A stretch of 64,000 bases of DNA from Bradyrhizobium diazoefficiens (GCF_018129965.1 NZ_JAFCKW010000005.1:184088-248087), one strand, 5' to 3'. Counted from the first letter of the stretch, positions 26,919 to 36,498 are shown. Numbers and translations are program-made. The notes: generated by a model from the sequence alone, not told the origin.

Positions 26919-28142
26919 ATGCCGAACTTCCGCTATCGCGCGCTGACGCAGAAGGGTGAGGTGGTCTCCGGGTCGATCGCTGCGGCCAACCTTGCCGAGG
27001 TGGCGCAGCGTATCGAATATCTCGGCCTCGTCGCGATCGATGCCGGCCCGGAACAGGAAACCAAGGGCTGGTCGTTGTCGCTGGCGTCGCTATCGCTGTC
27101 GCTGTCGAAGCCCGGGCCTTCCGACGTGACCATCTTCACACGCGATCTGGCGCTGCTGCTGAAGGCTGGGGCCCGGCTGAACGATGCGCTCGAACTGCTC
27201 GCCGGGGACATGGATGTGAGCCGGCTTCGTCCGGTGGTCAATACCATCAAGACCGCGATCCTGTCCGGCGAGAGTTTCGCCGAGGCGCTCGCGCGCGAGC
27301 CGATGCTGTTTCCGCCGATGTATATCGCGCTGGTCAGGGTCGGGGAAATGTCGGGCGGCCTCGACCACATCCTGGAGACGATCGGGACCGAGCGGGTGCG
27401 GGCCGAGGCGCTGCGCCGCAAGGTCACCGGCGCCCTGCAATATCCCGCCTTCGTGCTGCTCGCGGCCGGCGGCGTGCTGATCTTCTTCGTGACATTCGTG
27501 CTGCCACAGTTCTCGGCGGTGCTGCGTGACTTCAACGCGAAGACCGATCCCGTCATCGAGGTCTTTCTGACGCTCTCGGACATCCTGCGCGGTCACGGCT
27601 TCGAGGTCGGCGCTGGGGTCGCCATCGCCGTCATCGGCAGCTGGCTGGCGTGGCGCAGGCCCGCGGTTCGGGCGAGCATCGTGACCCAGATCGCTCGGCT
27701 GCCGGTCATCTCGACCGTTGTCGAATTCCATCGTGCCGCGCTGTTCTCGCGCAACCTCGGCATCCTGCTCGGCAGCGGCGTGACGCTGACGGCCACGCTG
27801 CGGATCCTGATCGACATCATGACCGCGACCGGCAATGCGCCGGCCTGGGCGGCCATGGCCGATCGGGTGCGCCATGGCGGCAGGCTCGCCGAGGCGTTGA
27901 CCGCCTCCGCCGTGCTGCCGCCCGTCGCGGTGCGGATGCTCAGGCTCGGCGAGGAGACCGGCCAGTTGCCGACGTTATCCGGCCGGGTCGCCGAGTTCTA
28001 CGAGGAAAAGCTGCAGCGGCAGCTCGATCGCATCGTCGCCATCATCGGGCCCGCCGCCATCATTCTGATCAGCGTCGTCGTCGGCGGCCTGATCGTGTCG
28101 GTCATGACGGCGCTGCTGTCGGTGACACAGGTCGTCGGTTGA
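26919..28142 (+). CDS. gspF: Type II secretion inner-membrane platform protein
   Basis: 407-aa polytopic protein that contacts GspE, GspL and the pseudopilus. Two T2SSF domains (about 70-195 and 270-395) with membrane helices near 168-192, 225-245 and 370-400 (IIGPAAIILISVVVGGLIVS). N-terminal MPNFRYRALTQKGEVVSGSI is characteristic. Begins 4 bases after the gspE stop. Confidence 0.95.
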   Translation: MPNFRYRALTQKGEVVSGSIAAANLAEVAQRIEYLGLVAIDAGPEQETKGWSLSLASLSLSLSKPGPSDVTIFTRDLALLLKAGARLNDALELLAGDMDVSRLRPVVNTIKTAILSGESFAEALAREPMLFPPMYIALVRVGEMSGGLDHILETIGTERVRAEALRRKVTGALQYPAFVLLAAGGVLIFFVTFVLPQFSAVLRDFNAKTDPVIEVFLTLSDILRGHGFEVGAGVAIAVIGSWLAWRRPAVRASIVTQIARLPVISTVVEFHRAALFSRNLGILLGSGVTLTATLRILIDIMTATGNAPAWAAMADRVRHGGRLAEALTASAVLPPVAVRMLRLGEETGQLPTLSGRVAEFYEEKLQRQLDRIVAIIGPAAIILISVVVGGLIVSVMTALLSVTQVVG

Positions 28143-28158
28143 GAAGGGGAGGGTTCAC

Positions 28159-28629
28159 ATGATCCGCTTGCCAAGGAAAGCCCTGTTCGCTCCGCCGGGG
28201 CGCCGCCGCCGGCGACGCGGCGAGGATGGCTTCACGCTGGTGGAGATGCTGGTCGTCATCACCATCATCGGCATGATCATGGCGCTGGTCGGCCCGCGGG
28301 TGCTGAACTATCTCAGCGAGTCCCGCGTCAAGGCCGCCAAGATCCAGATCCAGAGCTTCAGCAGCGCGCTCGATCTCTTCTATCTCGACGCCGGCCGCTT
28401 TCCGACCAGTTCGGAGGGGCTCGCCGCGCTCGCGCATCCGGTCAGCGGCGTGACCTCCTGGAATGGCCCTTACCTCAAGGGCGGCAACGTTCCCAACGAC
28501 CCCTGGGGCAATCCCTATGTCTACAAGCAGCCCGCAGAACGCGCGCCCTACGAAATCCGCTCGCTCGGCTCCGACGGGCAGGAAGGCGGAACAGGAACGT
28601 CGGCCGATCTCGTCTCAGGGCAGAACTGA
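28159..28629 (+). CDS. gspG: Major pseudopilin
   Basis: 156 aa. Long basic leader ending RRRRRRGEDG, then F-T-L-V-E with the conserved Glu5 and a hydrophobic helix (MLVVITIIGMIMALVGPRVL). C-terminal LPNG-type region reads WNGPYLKGGNVPNDPWGNPYVYKQP and GSDGQEGGTG, the calcium-binding GspG signature. Cleavage and N-methylation by a prepilin peptidase are expected; that gene is not in the window. Confidence 0.95.
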   Translation: MIRLPRKALFAPPGRRRRRRGEDGFTLVEMLVVITIIGMIMALVGPRVLNYLSESRVKAAKIQIQSFSSALDLFYLDAGRFPTSSEGLAALAHPVSGVTSWNGPYLKGGNVPNDPWGNPYVYKQPAERAPYEIRSLGSDGQEGGTGTSADLVSGQN

Positions 28630-29080
28630 CGCGGGCGAGGCCGGCTTTACGTTGCTCGAAATGGTCTGCGTGCTCGCCATCGTCGCCATGCTCGCGGCGG
28701 TGCTGCTGCCGCGGTTCCCGTCGGACACGTCGCGGCCGCGGCTTGAAGCCTATGCGATCGAGGTCGCGGCCTTGCTGAAGGCCGACCGCAGCGCCGCGCT
28801 GTCGCGCTATGGCGCGGTCAATGCCGTAGTCGACGCGCGCTCGCGCACCGTACGGTCGGGATCGGGACCTTGGGTGGTCCGGGTGCCGGACGACGTGGTG
28901 TTCGATGCGCTGCTGCCGCAGCGCTGCAACGGCCGGCCGGCGCTCTCGACCATCAGCTTCTTTGCCAGCGGCATGTCATGCGGCGGAACCATCCGCCTGA
29001 CGCGGCTCGGCAATGCCGTCGAGGTCCGCGTCAACTGGTTGACGGGAGGCGTGGACATTGTCGCGCAAGACGTCCTCTAG
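28517..29080 (+). CDS. gspH: Minor pseudopilin
   Basis: Pseudopilin with prepilin motif GEAGFTLLEMVCVLAIVAML (Glu5 present) and a C-terminal beta domain ending NWLTGGVDIVAQDVL. The start is a problem: between the gspG stop and the prepilin motif there is no ATG, GTG or TTG in frame. The nearest ATG, 28517, overlaps gspG by 113 bases, lacks a ribosome site and gives a 40-odd residue leader (187 aa in all). An ATC at 28607 is preceded by AGGA but would be a very rare start. Identity as GspH is from position and motif. Confidence 0.85.
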   Translation: MSTSSPQNARPTKSARSAPTGRKAEQERRPISSQGRTDAGEAGFTLLEMVCVLAIVAMLAAVLLPRFPSDTSRPRLEAYAIEVAALLKADRSAALSRYGAVNAVVDARSRTVRSGSGPWVVRVPDDVVFDALLPQRCNGRPALSTISFFASGMSCGGTIRLTRLGNAVEVRVNWLTGGVDIVAQDVL

Positions 29081-29465
29081 CCGCCGGGGCGAGGCCGGCT
29101 TCACCATGATCGAGGCCGTCGTGGCGCTCGCGCTGGTGACGATCGTGCTGGCCGCGATCGGAACGCTGGTCGCGACCAATTCCCGCGGCGCCTGGAAGCT
29201 CGAGCAGCATGCCGCGCTGGTCAATGCCGCGCGCGTCGTCGTGTCGACCTTGCCGCGGGCGGGCGCGGCGATGCCCGACGATCTGCGCGGACAGGTCGCC
29301 GGCCATCGCTGGCAGATGCGCGTGACGCCGTTCCTCGATGATGTGCAGGCCGTGCCGGACTCGCAGTTCGTCCCGCAGCGAGTCGAGTTGCGCGTGCAGG
29401 CGCCGGGCGGGGCCATCATATCGTTCGAGACGATCCGCCTGCAGAGCAGGGGCGCGGGTCGATGA
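29058..29465 (+). CDS. gspI: Minor pseudopilin
   Basis: 135 aa. TTG start at 29058, supported by GGGAGG (29044-29049) at proper spacing and by the short basic leader MSRKTSSSRRGEAG before FTMIEAVVALALVTIVLAAI (Glu5 present). Overlaps gspH by 23 bases and gspJ by 4. Forms the tip complex with GspJ and GspK in characterised systems. Confidence 0.88.
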   Translation: MSRKTSSSRRGEAGFTMIEAVVALALVTIVLAAIGTLVATNSRGAWKLEQHAALVNAARVVVSTLPRAGAAMPDDLRGQVAGHRWQMRVTPFLDDVQAVPDSQFVPQRVELRVQAPGGAIISFETIRLQSRGAGR

Positions 29466-30142
29466 GTTCCGTCCGAAAATCGCGCAATGAGGACGGCTTC
29501 ACGCTGGTCGAGGCGCTGGTCGCGCTGGCGCTGATGGGGCTGATCATGGGCGCGCTGGCCTCGGTCACCGCGCAATGGCTGCCGAGCTGGAATCGCGGCA
29601 TCATTCGCGCCCAGCGCAACGAGCAGGTCGCAGTCGCGCTCGACCGGCTGACGGCCGATCTGTCGGCAGCGGATTACGCGACCCGGTCGGACAATCTGCC
29701 GCTGTTTCGCGGTCTGGAGCAGAGCGTGATGTTCGTCCGCTCCGTACTCGGTCCGAACGGCCGCCCGGGACTGGAGATCGTCCGCATCTCTGAGATCAAC
29801 GACAATCGCGGCGCGGTGCTGGTCCGCATGCGCGCGCCCTTTGTGCTGCTGCAGCCCGGCGATCCCCAGGCGGACCAGCTCCAGTTCGCCGATCCTGTCG
29901 TGCTGCTACGCATGCCCTACCGCATCAGCTTCGCCTATGCCGGTCTCGACGCCAAATGGAGCGGCCGCTGGCAAGAGACGGGCGAGTTGCCGAGCGCGGT
30001 CCGCTTCGACATCAGGGACGTCGAGCGCGGCACCGTGATTTCGAGCGCGGCGCGGATCCATGTCGAGCGCGGCGCTGCGCGGCCCGACCCGTCGACCGAG
30101 CAGGAAGAAGCGCAGCCGCAAGCCAAGGAAGGGCCGACATGA
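29462..30142 (+). CDS. gspJ: Minor pseudopilin
   Basis: 226 aa. Leader MSSVRKSRNEDG, then FTLVEALVALALMGLIMGAL with Glu5. ATG overlaps the gspI stop (ATGA at 29462). The acidic/Gln-rich tail EQEEAQPQAKEGPT is unusual. Tip-complex component. Confidence 0.9.
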   Translation: MSSVRKSRNEDGFTLVEALVALALMGLIMGALASVTAQWLPSWNRGIIRAQRNEQVAVALDRLTADLSAADYATRSDNLPLFRGLEQSVMFVRSVLGPNGRPGLEIVRISEINDNRGAVLVRMRAPFVLLQPGDPQADQLQFADPVVLLRMPYRISFAYAGLDAKWSGRWQETGELPSAVRFDIRDVERGTVISSAARIHVERGAARPDPSTEQEEAQPQAKEGPT

Positions 30143-31089
30143 TGACCGGTCCGGCCTCCCGGCTCCGACGCAAGCTTTCGGCGCAGGACGGCTTCATCGT
30201 CGTCGCAACCCTGTGGCTACTGGCGGGACTGGCTGCACTTGCGACCGTCGCGTCGGTCTACATCGCGCAATCCGCCAATGCGCTCTCGGCGCTGGACGCG
30301 GCGACGCAATGGGACATGTTGAGCTCGGCCGGCGTCGAACTCGCCGCTTATCAATTGTCGGCGCCCGCGACGGTGCGCCGTCCGAGCCATGGCGGATTTG
30401 GTTTTCGTCTCGCGGGTGCGTCCGTGCGCGTCGAATACATGTCGGAATCGGCGCGGATCAATCTCAACATGGCGCCGCGCGCAATGATCTCCGGCCTGTT
30501 CAGGGCGCTCGGCGCGCCGGCCGAAGCGGCCGACGAATATGCCGCGCGCGTCATCGCGTGGCGGCGCCCACCACGATCGGACCGGCAGAATGTGGAACCG
30601 GCGGCCTATCAGGCGGCAGGGCTCGCCTATGTGCCGAGGCAGGCCCCGCTGAGCAGCGTCGATGAACTGTGGCTCGTGCTCGGCTTGCCGGCCGCGCTGG
30701 TCGAGCGCGCGATGCCATTCGTGACGGTCTTCAGCGGCATGGCCGAGGTGAACGTGCTCGATGCCGCGCCGGAAGTGATCGCCGCCTTGCCGGACATGAG
30801 CCCGGCAAGGCTCGATGCCTTCCTCAACCAGCGCGCAGATCTGCCGCCCGATAATCCGCAGTTCGTCATTGGCGCGCTCGGTGGCAAACAGCCGGGCGCG
30901 ACCATATCCGCCAGCGACGCCTATCGCGTGCGCATGCGGATCACGCTGCCGGATGGCCGGCAACGGATGCCGGAGGCGGTGATCCAGATTCCGGGGCCGG
31001 GCGAGAAGGAAGCGTTCCGCGTGCTGGCGTGGACAGACGAGGTCGATCCGGAGCGGGGAGGGCGGCCGCGGCCGCGAGAGGTCAGATGA
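30139..31089 (+). CDS. gspK: Minor pseudopilin (tip)
   Basis: 316 aa, the largest pseudopilin. Leader ends AQDG, then FIVVATLWLLAGLAALATVA; position 5 is not Glu, as is normal for GspK, which caps the pseudopilus. The large alpha-domain includes SARINLNMAPRAMISGLF and AEVNVLDAAPEVIAALPDMS (helix-hairpin-helix-like repeats of the GspK family). ATGA overlap with gspJ decides the start at 30139. Confidence 0.92.
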   Translation: MMTGPASRLRRKLSAQDGFIVVATLWLLAGLAALATVASVYIAQSANALSALDAATQWDMLSSAGVELAAYQLSAPATVRRPSHGGFGFRLAGASVRVEYMSESARINLNMAPRAMISGLFRALGAPAEAADEYAARVIAWRRPPRSDRQNVEPAAYQAAGLAYVPRQAPLSSVDELWLVLGLPAALVERAMPFVTVFSGMAEVNVLDAAPEVIAALPDMSPARLDAFLNQRADLPPDNPQFVIGALGGKQPGATISASDAYRVRMRITLPDGRQRMPEAVIQIPGPGEKEAFRVLAWTDEVDPERGGRPRPREVR

Positions 31090-32156
31090 GCATTCCTGGT
31101 CAAATCGCAACTGCCTTGTCACTCTGGATCGACAGCGTTGCTCGCACGATGAGCGCGCAGATCGATCGCGCGCGCGGCGCGCGGCGGATCGCGATCAGCG
31201 AGGACGAGGAGGGCGCTCTCATGTTGCGCCTTGTCTCGAAGGCCAGCAAGGACGCGGATCTGCCACCGGTCCGTATCGGCATCGTCGACGGCGCCATCGG
31301 CGCGCCGCTGCCGCCGGAATGGTCAGCGGCAATGAGGGGAGCGATGGTCGATCTCGTGCTTCAGCCCTCGCGCTTCGTGTTTCGTCCGCTGGAGCTGCCG
31401 GGCCGCGCCGTCGAATTCCTCGACGGGATCATCCGCGCCCAGATCGACCGGCTGACGCCATGGAGCCCGGCGGAGGCGGTGTTTCACTGGACGCCGCCAC
31501 AAGCGATCGGCGACGACCATGTCGAACTGACGGTGGTGGCGACGGCGCGGGCCGCCGTGGCGTCGTTGTCGCAAGCTCTGCTCGATCTTGGTGCCGCAGC
31601 AGTCGATATCTCGACGGCGCGGCCGGGGATGGAGTCGGTCGCCGTCCACCACCAGCGCGTCGGGGGACAGACAGGCTCAAACCGCATTCGCGTTGCGCTG
31701 ATCGCGGTGCTCGCGACATCGGGCGTGTTGGCGATGCTGTCGCTCGGCCTCGGCGGGATCGCGACCGATTCCTACGATACCGAGCAGCAGCAGATCCAGC
31801 GCCGGATCTCCGAGCGGCGCGCGATTGCGCGCGGCGGCCAGGGCGGTCCGGGCGGCTCGGCGCTCGAACTGCTGGCGCGGCGCAAGCAGACGATGCCGTC
31901 GGCCGTGATGGTGCTTGAGGAACTGTCGGGTATTCTGCCCGACCATACCTATGCGACCGAACTGCGGATCGAGGGCGACAAGCTCCAGATCACCGGCTTC
32001 ACCCATGACGCGCCATCGCTGATCCAGATCCTGGAGCAGTCACCGCAATTCGGCAGCGCCGGATTCTTCGCCCCGACGACACGCGCTGCCAACGAGACCG
32101 GAGAGCGCTTCCACATCGAGACCAGGATCAAACCGCAATTCGGGTCGGGCACATGA
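31086..32156 (+). CDS. gspL: Type II secretion assembly platform protein
   Basis: 356 aa. Cytoplasmic actin-like domain that binds GspE (about 1-195), a single membrane helix at 201-224 (IRVALIAVLATSGVLAMLSL), then a periplasmic PilN-like domain with ELSGILPDHTYATELRIEGDKLQITGFT. Start by ATGA overlap with gspK. Confidence 0.88.
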   Translation: MSIPGQIATALSLWIDSVARTMSAQIDRARGARRIAISEDEEGALMLRLVSKASKDADLPPVRIGIVDGAIGAPLPPEWSAAMRGAMVDLVLQPSRFVFRPLELPGRAVEFLDGIIRAQIDRLTPWSPAEAVFHWTPPQAIGDDHVELTVVATARAAVASLSQALLDLGAAAVDISTARPGMESVAVHHQRVGGQTGSNRIRVALIAVLATSGVLAMLSLGLGGIATDSYDTEQQQIQRRISERRAIARGGQGGPGGSALELLARRKQTMPSAVMVLEELSGILPDHTYATELRIEGDKLQITGFTHDAPSLIQILEQSPQFGSAGFFAPTTRAANETGERFHIETRIKPQFGSGT

Positions 32157-32704
32157 TCTCCATGCAGAAGTTCGAGGGCTATCTCACGCGCTTCCCGGTT
32201 GCCGCGGTCGCGGCCTATGTGGCGCTGGTGGTGCTGTTTGCGTTCACGACGGTACAGACCGTCGTTGAAATCCTTGGCAGCCGCGATGCTGCGGCCTCCG
32301 CTGCGGACATCCTCCAGACGCTGGAAGCCCGGCGACCGGCACAGCGTTCGGCGGCGAAGAGCGACGTGAGCGTGCCCATCGGGTCCGCATTCCTCGAAGG
32401 CCAGACGGCCTCGGTCGCAAGCGCCATGCTGCTTCAGCGCGTACTCGGGGCCGCCAGGCGGGTGAACGGCAACACGCTGTCGTCGCAGGTCGACGTGCAG
32501 GGGCCTTTCGCCAAGTCCGGCTTCGTCTCGGCGACGTTCAACATCGAGCTTCCCTCCGCCTCGCTTCAGCCGCTGCTCTATGATCTGGAGGCGGGCATGC
32601 CCTTCCTTTTCATCGACGAATTGGTGGTGCAGCCCGCCGCGAGCAGCACCGACAGGATGCGGCTCGTGCTCGGGATCTCGGCGCAGCGGCAAGGGACGAA
32701 GTGA
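32153..32704 (+). CDS. gspM: Type II secretion protein M
   Basis: 183 aa. N-terminal membrane helix (FPVAAVAAYVALVVLFAFTTV) and a periplasmic ferredoxin-like domain ending in VVQPAASSTDRMRLVLGISAQRQ, typical of GspM/PilO partners of GspL. ATGA overlap with gspL. Last gene of the operon; it converges with the O-antigen-ligase-like gene, with only 4 bases between the two stops. Confidence 0.85.
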   Translation: MISMQKFEGYLTRFPVAAVAAYVALVVLFAFTTVQTVVEILGSRDAAASAADILQTLEARRPAQRSAAKSDVSVPIGSAFLEGQTASVASAMLLQRVLGAARRVNGNTLSSQVDVQGPFAKSGFVSATFNIELPSASLQPLLYDLEAGMPFLFIDELVVQPAASSTDRMRLVLGISAQRQGTK

Positions 32705-32708
32705 GTGC

Positions 32709-33944
32709 TCAGCCCGGGATCGCCGGCGCGTGCAACTCCGTCGCCGGCGCGCCATGCGGGGCAGGGGTCGTCCGAGGTCTGAACAGCAGCAGCAGGAGCG
32801 TCACGCCGAACGCGTCGCCGAGGCTCAGCAGTTGCGGCTGGAAGAAGGCTCCGAAGGCGAGAGCGACCAGCCCTGCCAGGCGCGCGCAGGCAAAGCGGCG
32901 CTCGCGTGAGGCGCGCTCAGTTGATCTCGCCGCATCGACGCCCGCGCTGGCGATGGTCACGGCAAACAGGAAGATGATCAATCCGCCCCCGACGAGACCG
33001 AATTCCACGAGGGTCTTGAGATAGCCGTTATGCCCGGATTCAAAGGCTGTCGCACGCTTGAAGCCGATGCCGAGCGGATGATTCGAAATTGTCGACAGCG
33101 CGCTGTACCAATATTCATCGCGTCCCGTGAAGCCGGATGACAAGTCCCGGTTCGGGTCGTCGAGTGCCAGGATGGTGACGATGTGCGGCCAAAGCGGGAT
33201 GGCGACCATCAATGCGACAACCAATGTTGCGATCTTCCATGAGTCGAGCCGTTTGAACGCCGTCGTATACACGGCGAAAGCGGTCACGCAGCCGATCATC
33301 GCGAAGCGCGAGCTGACCAGCGCGATCATCGCAAAACAGGCGATCCTGACGCCGATGCTGATCACGCCGGCTCGGAACAGGGAGAAGATGAACGCCATCA
33401 GCAAAGGTGCGGCGAACAGATTGGGTTGGATGCCGCCGACGTTGCGGTTCTCCGGCAACCCGAGGATCACAAGAGCCGAGATGCCAAACAGGCAGAAGAT
33501 GACGGAGGCTACGCCAAAGCCCGTCTCCAGATCGGGTAGTTGCAGGGTCCACACGGCTGAAAGCGTCAGGGCCGTGACGAGGAGCAGGGTCGTGTAGAAT
33601 ATCCCGATAAGCGTCGATCCTTCCTCTCCCTGCAACTGCAGGACCATCGACAGATAGATGATGACGATGATCGCGGCCTGCGGCAGGCTCGTTCGACCCA
33701 GGCTCGACAGGAGCTGGACCGGCCGTGCCAGAGCCAGTGTCAGGACGAACAGTACGAGTCCGGCGATCTGGCCGAGCAGTACACCGCCGCCCGAGCCGAA
33801 TGCGGTCGGAACGTCGGCGAAATCCTCGGTCATACCGATCATGGGAAAGCTCAACAGGACGCACCAGGCCCAGAAGGCGACAAGTACCGCCACCGTCTGG
33901 GGGCGGCTGGCGTTCGGATTTGCCATCGTGGCGCTGATCGTCAT
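32709..33944 (-). CDS. O-antigen ligase/Wzy_C family membrane protein
   Basis: 411 aa with about 10-12 membrane helices. The large periplasmic loop contains TGRDEYWYSALSTISNHPLGIGF and SGHNGYLKTLVEFGLVGG, the hallmark of the WaaL/Wzy_C family, with the conserved HN before the last helices. Members ligate O-antigen to lipid A core, polymerise glycans, or glycosylate proteins; these cannot be told apart here. The ATG overlaps the stop of the upstream SPINDLY-like gene (ATGA), so the two form an operon. Confidence 0.85.
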   Translation of the reverse strand: MTISATMANPNASRPQTVAVLVAFWAWCVLLSFPMIGMTEDFADVPTAFGSGGGVLLGQIAGLVLFVLTLALARPVQLLSSLGRTSLPQAAIIVIIYLSMVLQLQGEEGSTLIGIFYTTLLLVTALTLSAVWTLQLPDLETGFGVASVIFCLFGISALVILGLPENRNVGGIQPNLFAAPLLMAFIFSLFRAGVISIGVRIACFAMIALVSSRFAMIGCVTAFAVYTTAFKRLDSWKIATLVVALMVAIPLWPHIVTILALDDPNRDLSSGFTGRDEYWYSALSTISNHPLGIGFKRATAFESGHNGYLKTLVEFGLVGGGLIIFLFAVTIASAGVDAARSTERASRERRFACARLAGLVALAFGAFFQPQLLSLGDAFGVTLLLLLFRPRTTPAPHGAPATELHAPAIPG

Positions 33945-36433
33945 TCGGCCGTTCCAAGCCCCCGGATGTGGTCCGGAGGCAAGCCGGCCAAATGCCGCTC
34001 CATCATGGCGGCGTAGGCCGCCTCGAGGTCGTGGGTGTATCGCGCCGTATCATACAGCGGCGTCCGCAACCGATTGAGGGCCAGCTTTGCTCGGACGGTT
34101 GCGAGCCTGTGAGTGTCGTGTGCGAGGTCGATCGCCAATTCTTCGTAGGCGGCGGGCGTCGCCGTCACGAGTTCCGGCAGGCCGATGGCATGGAGCAGGC
34201 TCGCGCCGACGCGGCCGGCGAAGGTCTCACCGAGGCAGGTGAGGACGGGCAGGCAGGTCCAGAGCGCATCACTCGCCGTGGTGTGAGCCCCGTAGGGAAG
34301 CGTATCGAGAAAGAGATCAGCACAGCGGTGCCGCGCCAGATGCTCCGGCGTCGGCAATCGGCCGGCGAAGACCAGACGTTGCGGCGCGATACCGCGCGCC
34401 GCCGCCTCACGCCGCAGATTGTCCGCGGCTGCCGGATTGTCCTCGAACAGCCAGAGTACGCTGTTGTCCACGGCGCTCAGGATTCGCATCCACGATGAGA
34501 AGACGTCCGGAGTGATCTTGTAATTGTCGTTGAAGCAGCAGAAGACGAACGCGTCGTCGGCAAGGCCATGCGCCGAGCGAACGGCCGGCACATCCGCGAT
34601 GGCGCGGTGGCGATCGTTGGCCTGATAGCTTTCGGGAAGCCAGACGACTTTTTCCGCATAGGCCGAGACGTCGTGCTCGGGAATGACGTGCCGGTCGGCG
34701 ACAATGTAGTCGATGAAGTCGGCGCCGATCGTGCCGGGAAAGCCGAGATAGTTGACCTGGATCGGAGCTGGCCTCCTCGCCAGGATGCCGGTCCTGGCAT
34801 CCTGGGTGTATCCTTTCAGGTCGACCAGAATGTCGATCTCGAGGCTCTTTGCCAAGTCGGCGATTTCGCCGTCTGCGCGCGGCCTGGCATCGACGAAGCG
34901 GTCGAAGGCGGCTTCGATCCGCCGGCGCATATCCGAGCCGTCGTCGGGTCCAATTGAAATCGCGGTAACCTCGAAGCGCGCCCTGTCATGATGTTCGAAC
35001 ACGCCCGCCATCAGCTGCGATGTCGCGTGCTGATGAAAATCGGCGGAGAGATAGGCGAGCCGGATGCGGTCGTGACCGTATCTGCTCCGGATTGGTGGGG
35101 CGGACTTGGAAAAATTGTGTGTGATCCACGTACGGGCGCATTGAAGCTGCTCGGTCGGCGTCGACCGTACCGCCACGAACATGAAGGGCGAAATGATCTT
35201 GCCGCCCTGGACAGAGGTCCGCAGCGAGTTGCAAGCCGCCTCGAAGCCGGACCAGTCGCACCGATGCATCTTCACGCGCAGGCAGGCCGCTGCGACGGAA
35301 GGTTGATCCGGATTGAGCGTGAGGGTCCGGTCCCAGGCGGCCAGCGCGTCGTCGTAGCGCTTGTCGAGATAGGCGACCTGGCCCTTGGCCAGCCAGGCGC
35401 CTGCAAGGTTCGGGTTCAGAGCTGTGGCCCGGTCGAGCGCGGTGTGTGCATCGACGTAACGGCCGAGCGAGAGGGCCAGGGTGCCGCGGCCGAGCCAGGC
35501 CTCGGCGAAGTCTGGATTCGCAGCGATGGCGCGGTTGAATGCGAGTTCGGCATCGCGCTGGCGGCCGGAGCGAAGGAAGATGTTACCCATGCCGCTCAAG
35601 CCGGCTGCGAACTCCGGACGGATAGCGAGCGCGCGATCATAGGCTATCTCAGCCTCGTCGTTGCGATCGAGATCGAGCAGTGCATTGCCGCGGGCGACCC
35701 ACGCCTCGGCGAGATCGTCCCGGAGCTTCAGGGCGTGGTCCGCCGCGGCGAGCGCGTCCTCGCGCCGGCCGAGCTGGATCAGCGCATAGCAACGGCCGAG
35801 CGAAGCGTCGACGAGATCAGGCCGGAGCGCGAGAGCGCGGTCGTAGGAGAGCAGCGCTTCGCCATGGCGGCCATTGGTGAAATGGATCGTTCCGATATCG
35901 AGATGGGCTTCGGCCAGTTCCGGCCGCAAGCGCAACGCGCGTTCATAGGCCGCGAGCGCGGGCTCGTACTGCCGGGTCTTGGCCAGCGCAGAGCCAAGCA
36001 TGAAGTAGGCCGGAAAATGACGGGGATGATGCGCCACGAGGCGCGTCAGCCGCTCGATCGCCTCGGCGAAACGGCCTAGCGCGAGATAGCCGGCTCCGGC
36101 GGCGTGCAGGAGCTGGAGGCTATCAGGCGACAATTGCAGGCCGCGCTGACATAGCCGGATGAGCTCGTCATGGTCGCCGGCCCGATGCAGCACGGCGGCG
36201 TAGTTCTCGATGTACTGCAGATTGGCCGGCGACGCCTCCACCGATCGCTGCATCAGAAGCTTCGCGCGTGCCATGTTTCCGGACTCAGCCTCGGTGAGGC
36301 CGAGGAAATGCAGGGCATGGAGATTGTTCGGATTGGTCCTGATGATACGCTGGTAAAGCCTCGCCGCGCCGGCGATATCCCCCTTGTCATGCAGGGAGAG
36401 TGCGCGATCAAGAATTTGTGCTTCGTCACGCAT
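33941..36433 (-). CDS. TPR-SPINDLY/OGT-like glycosyltransferase (GT41)
   Basis: 830 aa. N-terminal TPR array (about 1-400, ten or more 34-residue units such as YDRALALRPDLVDASLGRCY) followed by a GT41 catalytic region: IRLAYLSADFHQHATSQLMA, VDLKGYTQDARTGILARRPAPIQVNYLGFPGT, FVFCCFNDNYKITPDVF, and DTLPYGAHTTASDALWTCLPVLTCLG. The HQH in the first segment matches the conserved His of O-GlcNAc transferases. Cytoplasmic. Start at 36433 chosen because the TPR array begins there. Paired with the ligase-like gene; substrates may be proteins or lipid-linked glycans. Confidence 0.9.
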   Translation of the reverse strand: MRDEAQILDRALSLHDKGDIAGAARLYQRIIRTNPNNLHALHFLGLTEAESGNMARAKLLMQRSVEASPANLQYIENYAAVLHRAGDHDELIRLCQRGLQLSPDSLQLLHAAGAGYLALGRFAEAIERLTRLVAHHPRHFPAYFMLGSALAKTRQYEPALAAYERALRLRPELAEAHLDIGTIHFTNGRHGEALLSYDRALALRPDLVDASLGRCYALIQLGRREDALAAADHALKLRDDLAEAWVARGNALLDLDRNDEAEIAYDRALAIRPEFAAGLSGMGNIFLRSGRQRDAELAFNRAIAANPDFAEAWLGRGTLALSLGRYVDAHTALDRATALNPNLAGAWLAKGQVAYLDKRYDDALAAWDRTLTLNPDQPSVAAACLRVKMHRCDWSGFEAACNSLRTSVQGGKIISPFMFVAVRSTPTEQLQCARTWITHNFSKSAPPIRSRYGHDRIRLAYLSADFHQHATSQLMAGVFEHHDRARFEVTAISIGPDDGSDMRRRIEAAFDRFVDARPRADGEIADLAKSLEIDILVDLKGYTQDARTGILARRPAPIQVNYLGFPGTIGADFIDYIVADRHVIPEHDVSAYAEKVVWLPESYQANDRHRAIADVPAVRSAHGLADDAFVFCCFNDNYKITPDVFSSWMRILSAVDNSVLWLFEDNPAAADNLRREAAARGIAPQRLVFAGRLPTPEHLARHRCADLFLDTLPYGAHTTASDALWTCLPVLTCLGETFAGRVGASLLHAIGLPELVTATPAAYEELAIDLAHDTHRLATVRAKLALNRLRTPLYDTARYTHDLEAAYAAMMERHLAGLPPDHIRGLGTAE

Positions 36434-36498
36434 GGGGCAGTCAGGGTTTCTTCCGGCGGTTCGACCAAGCCGACCCCGTCCTCTACGGCGCCAATGGC

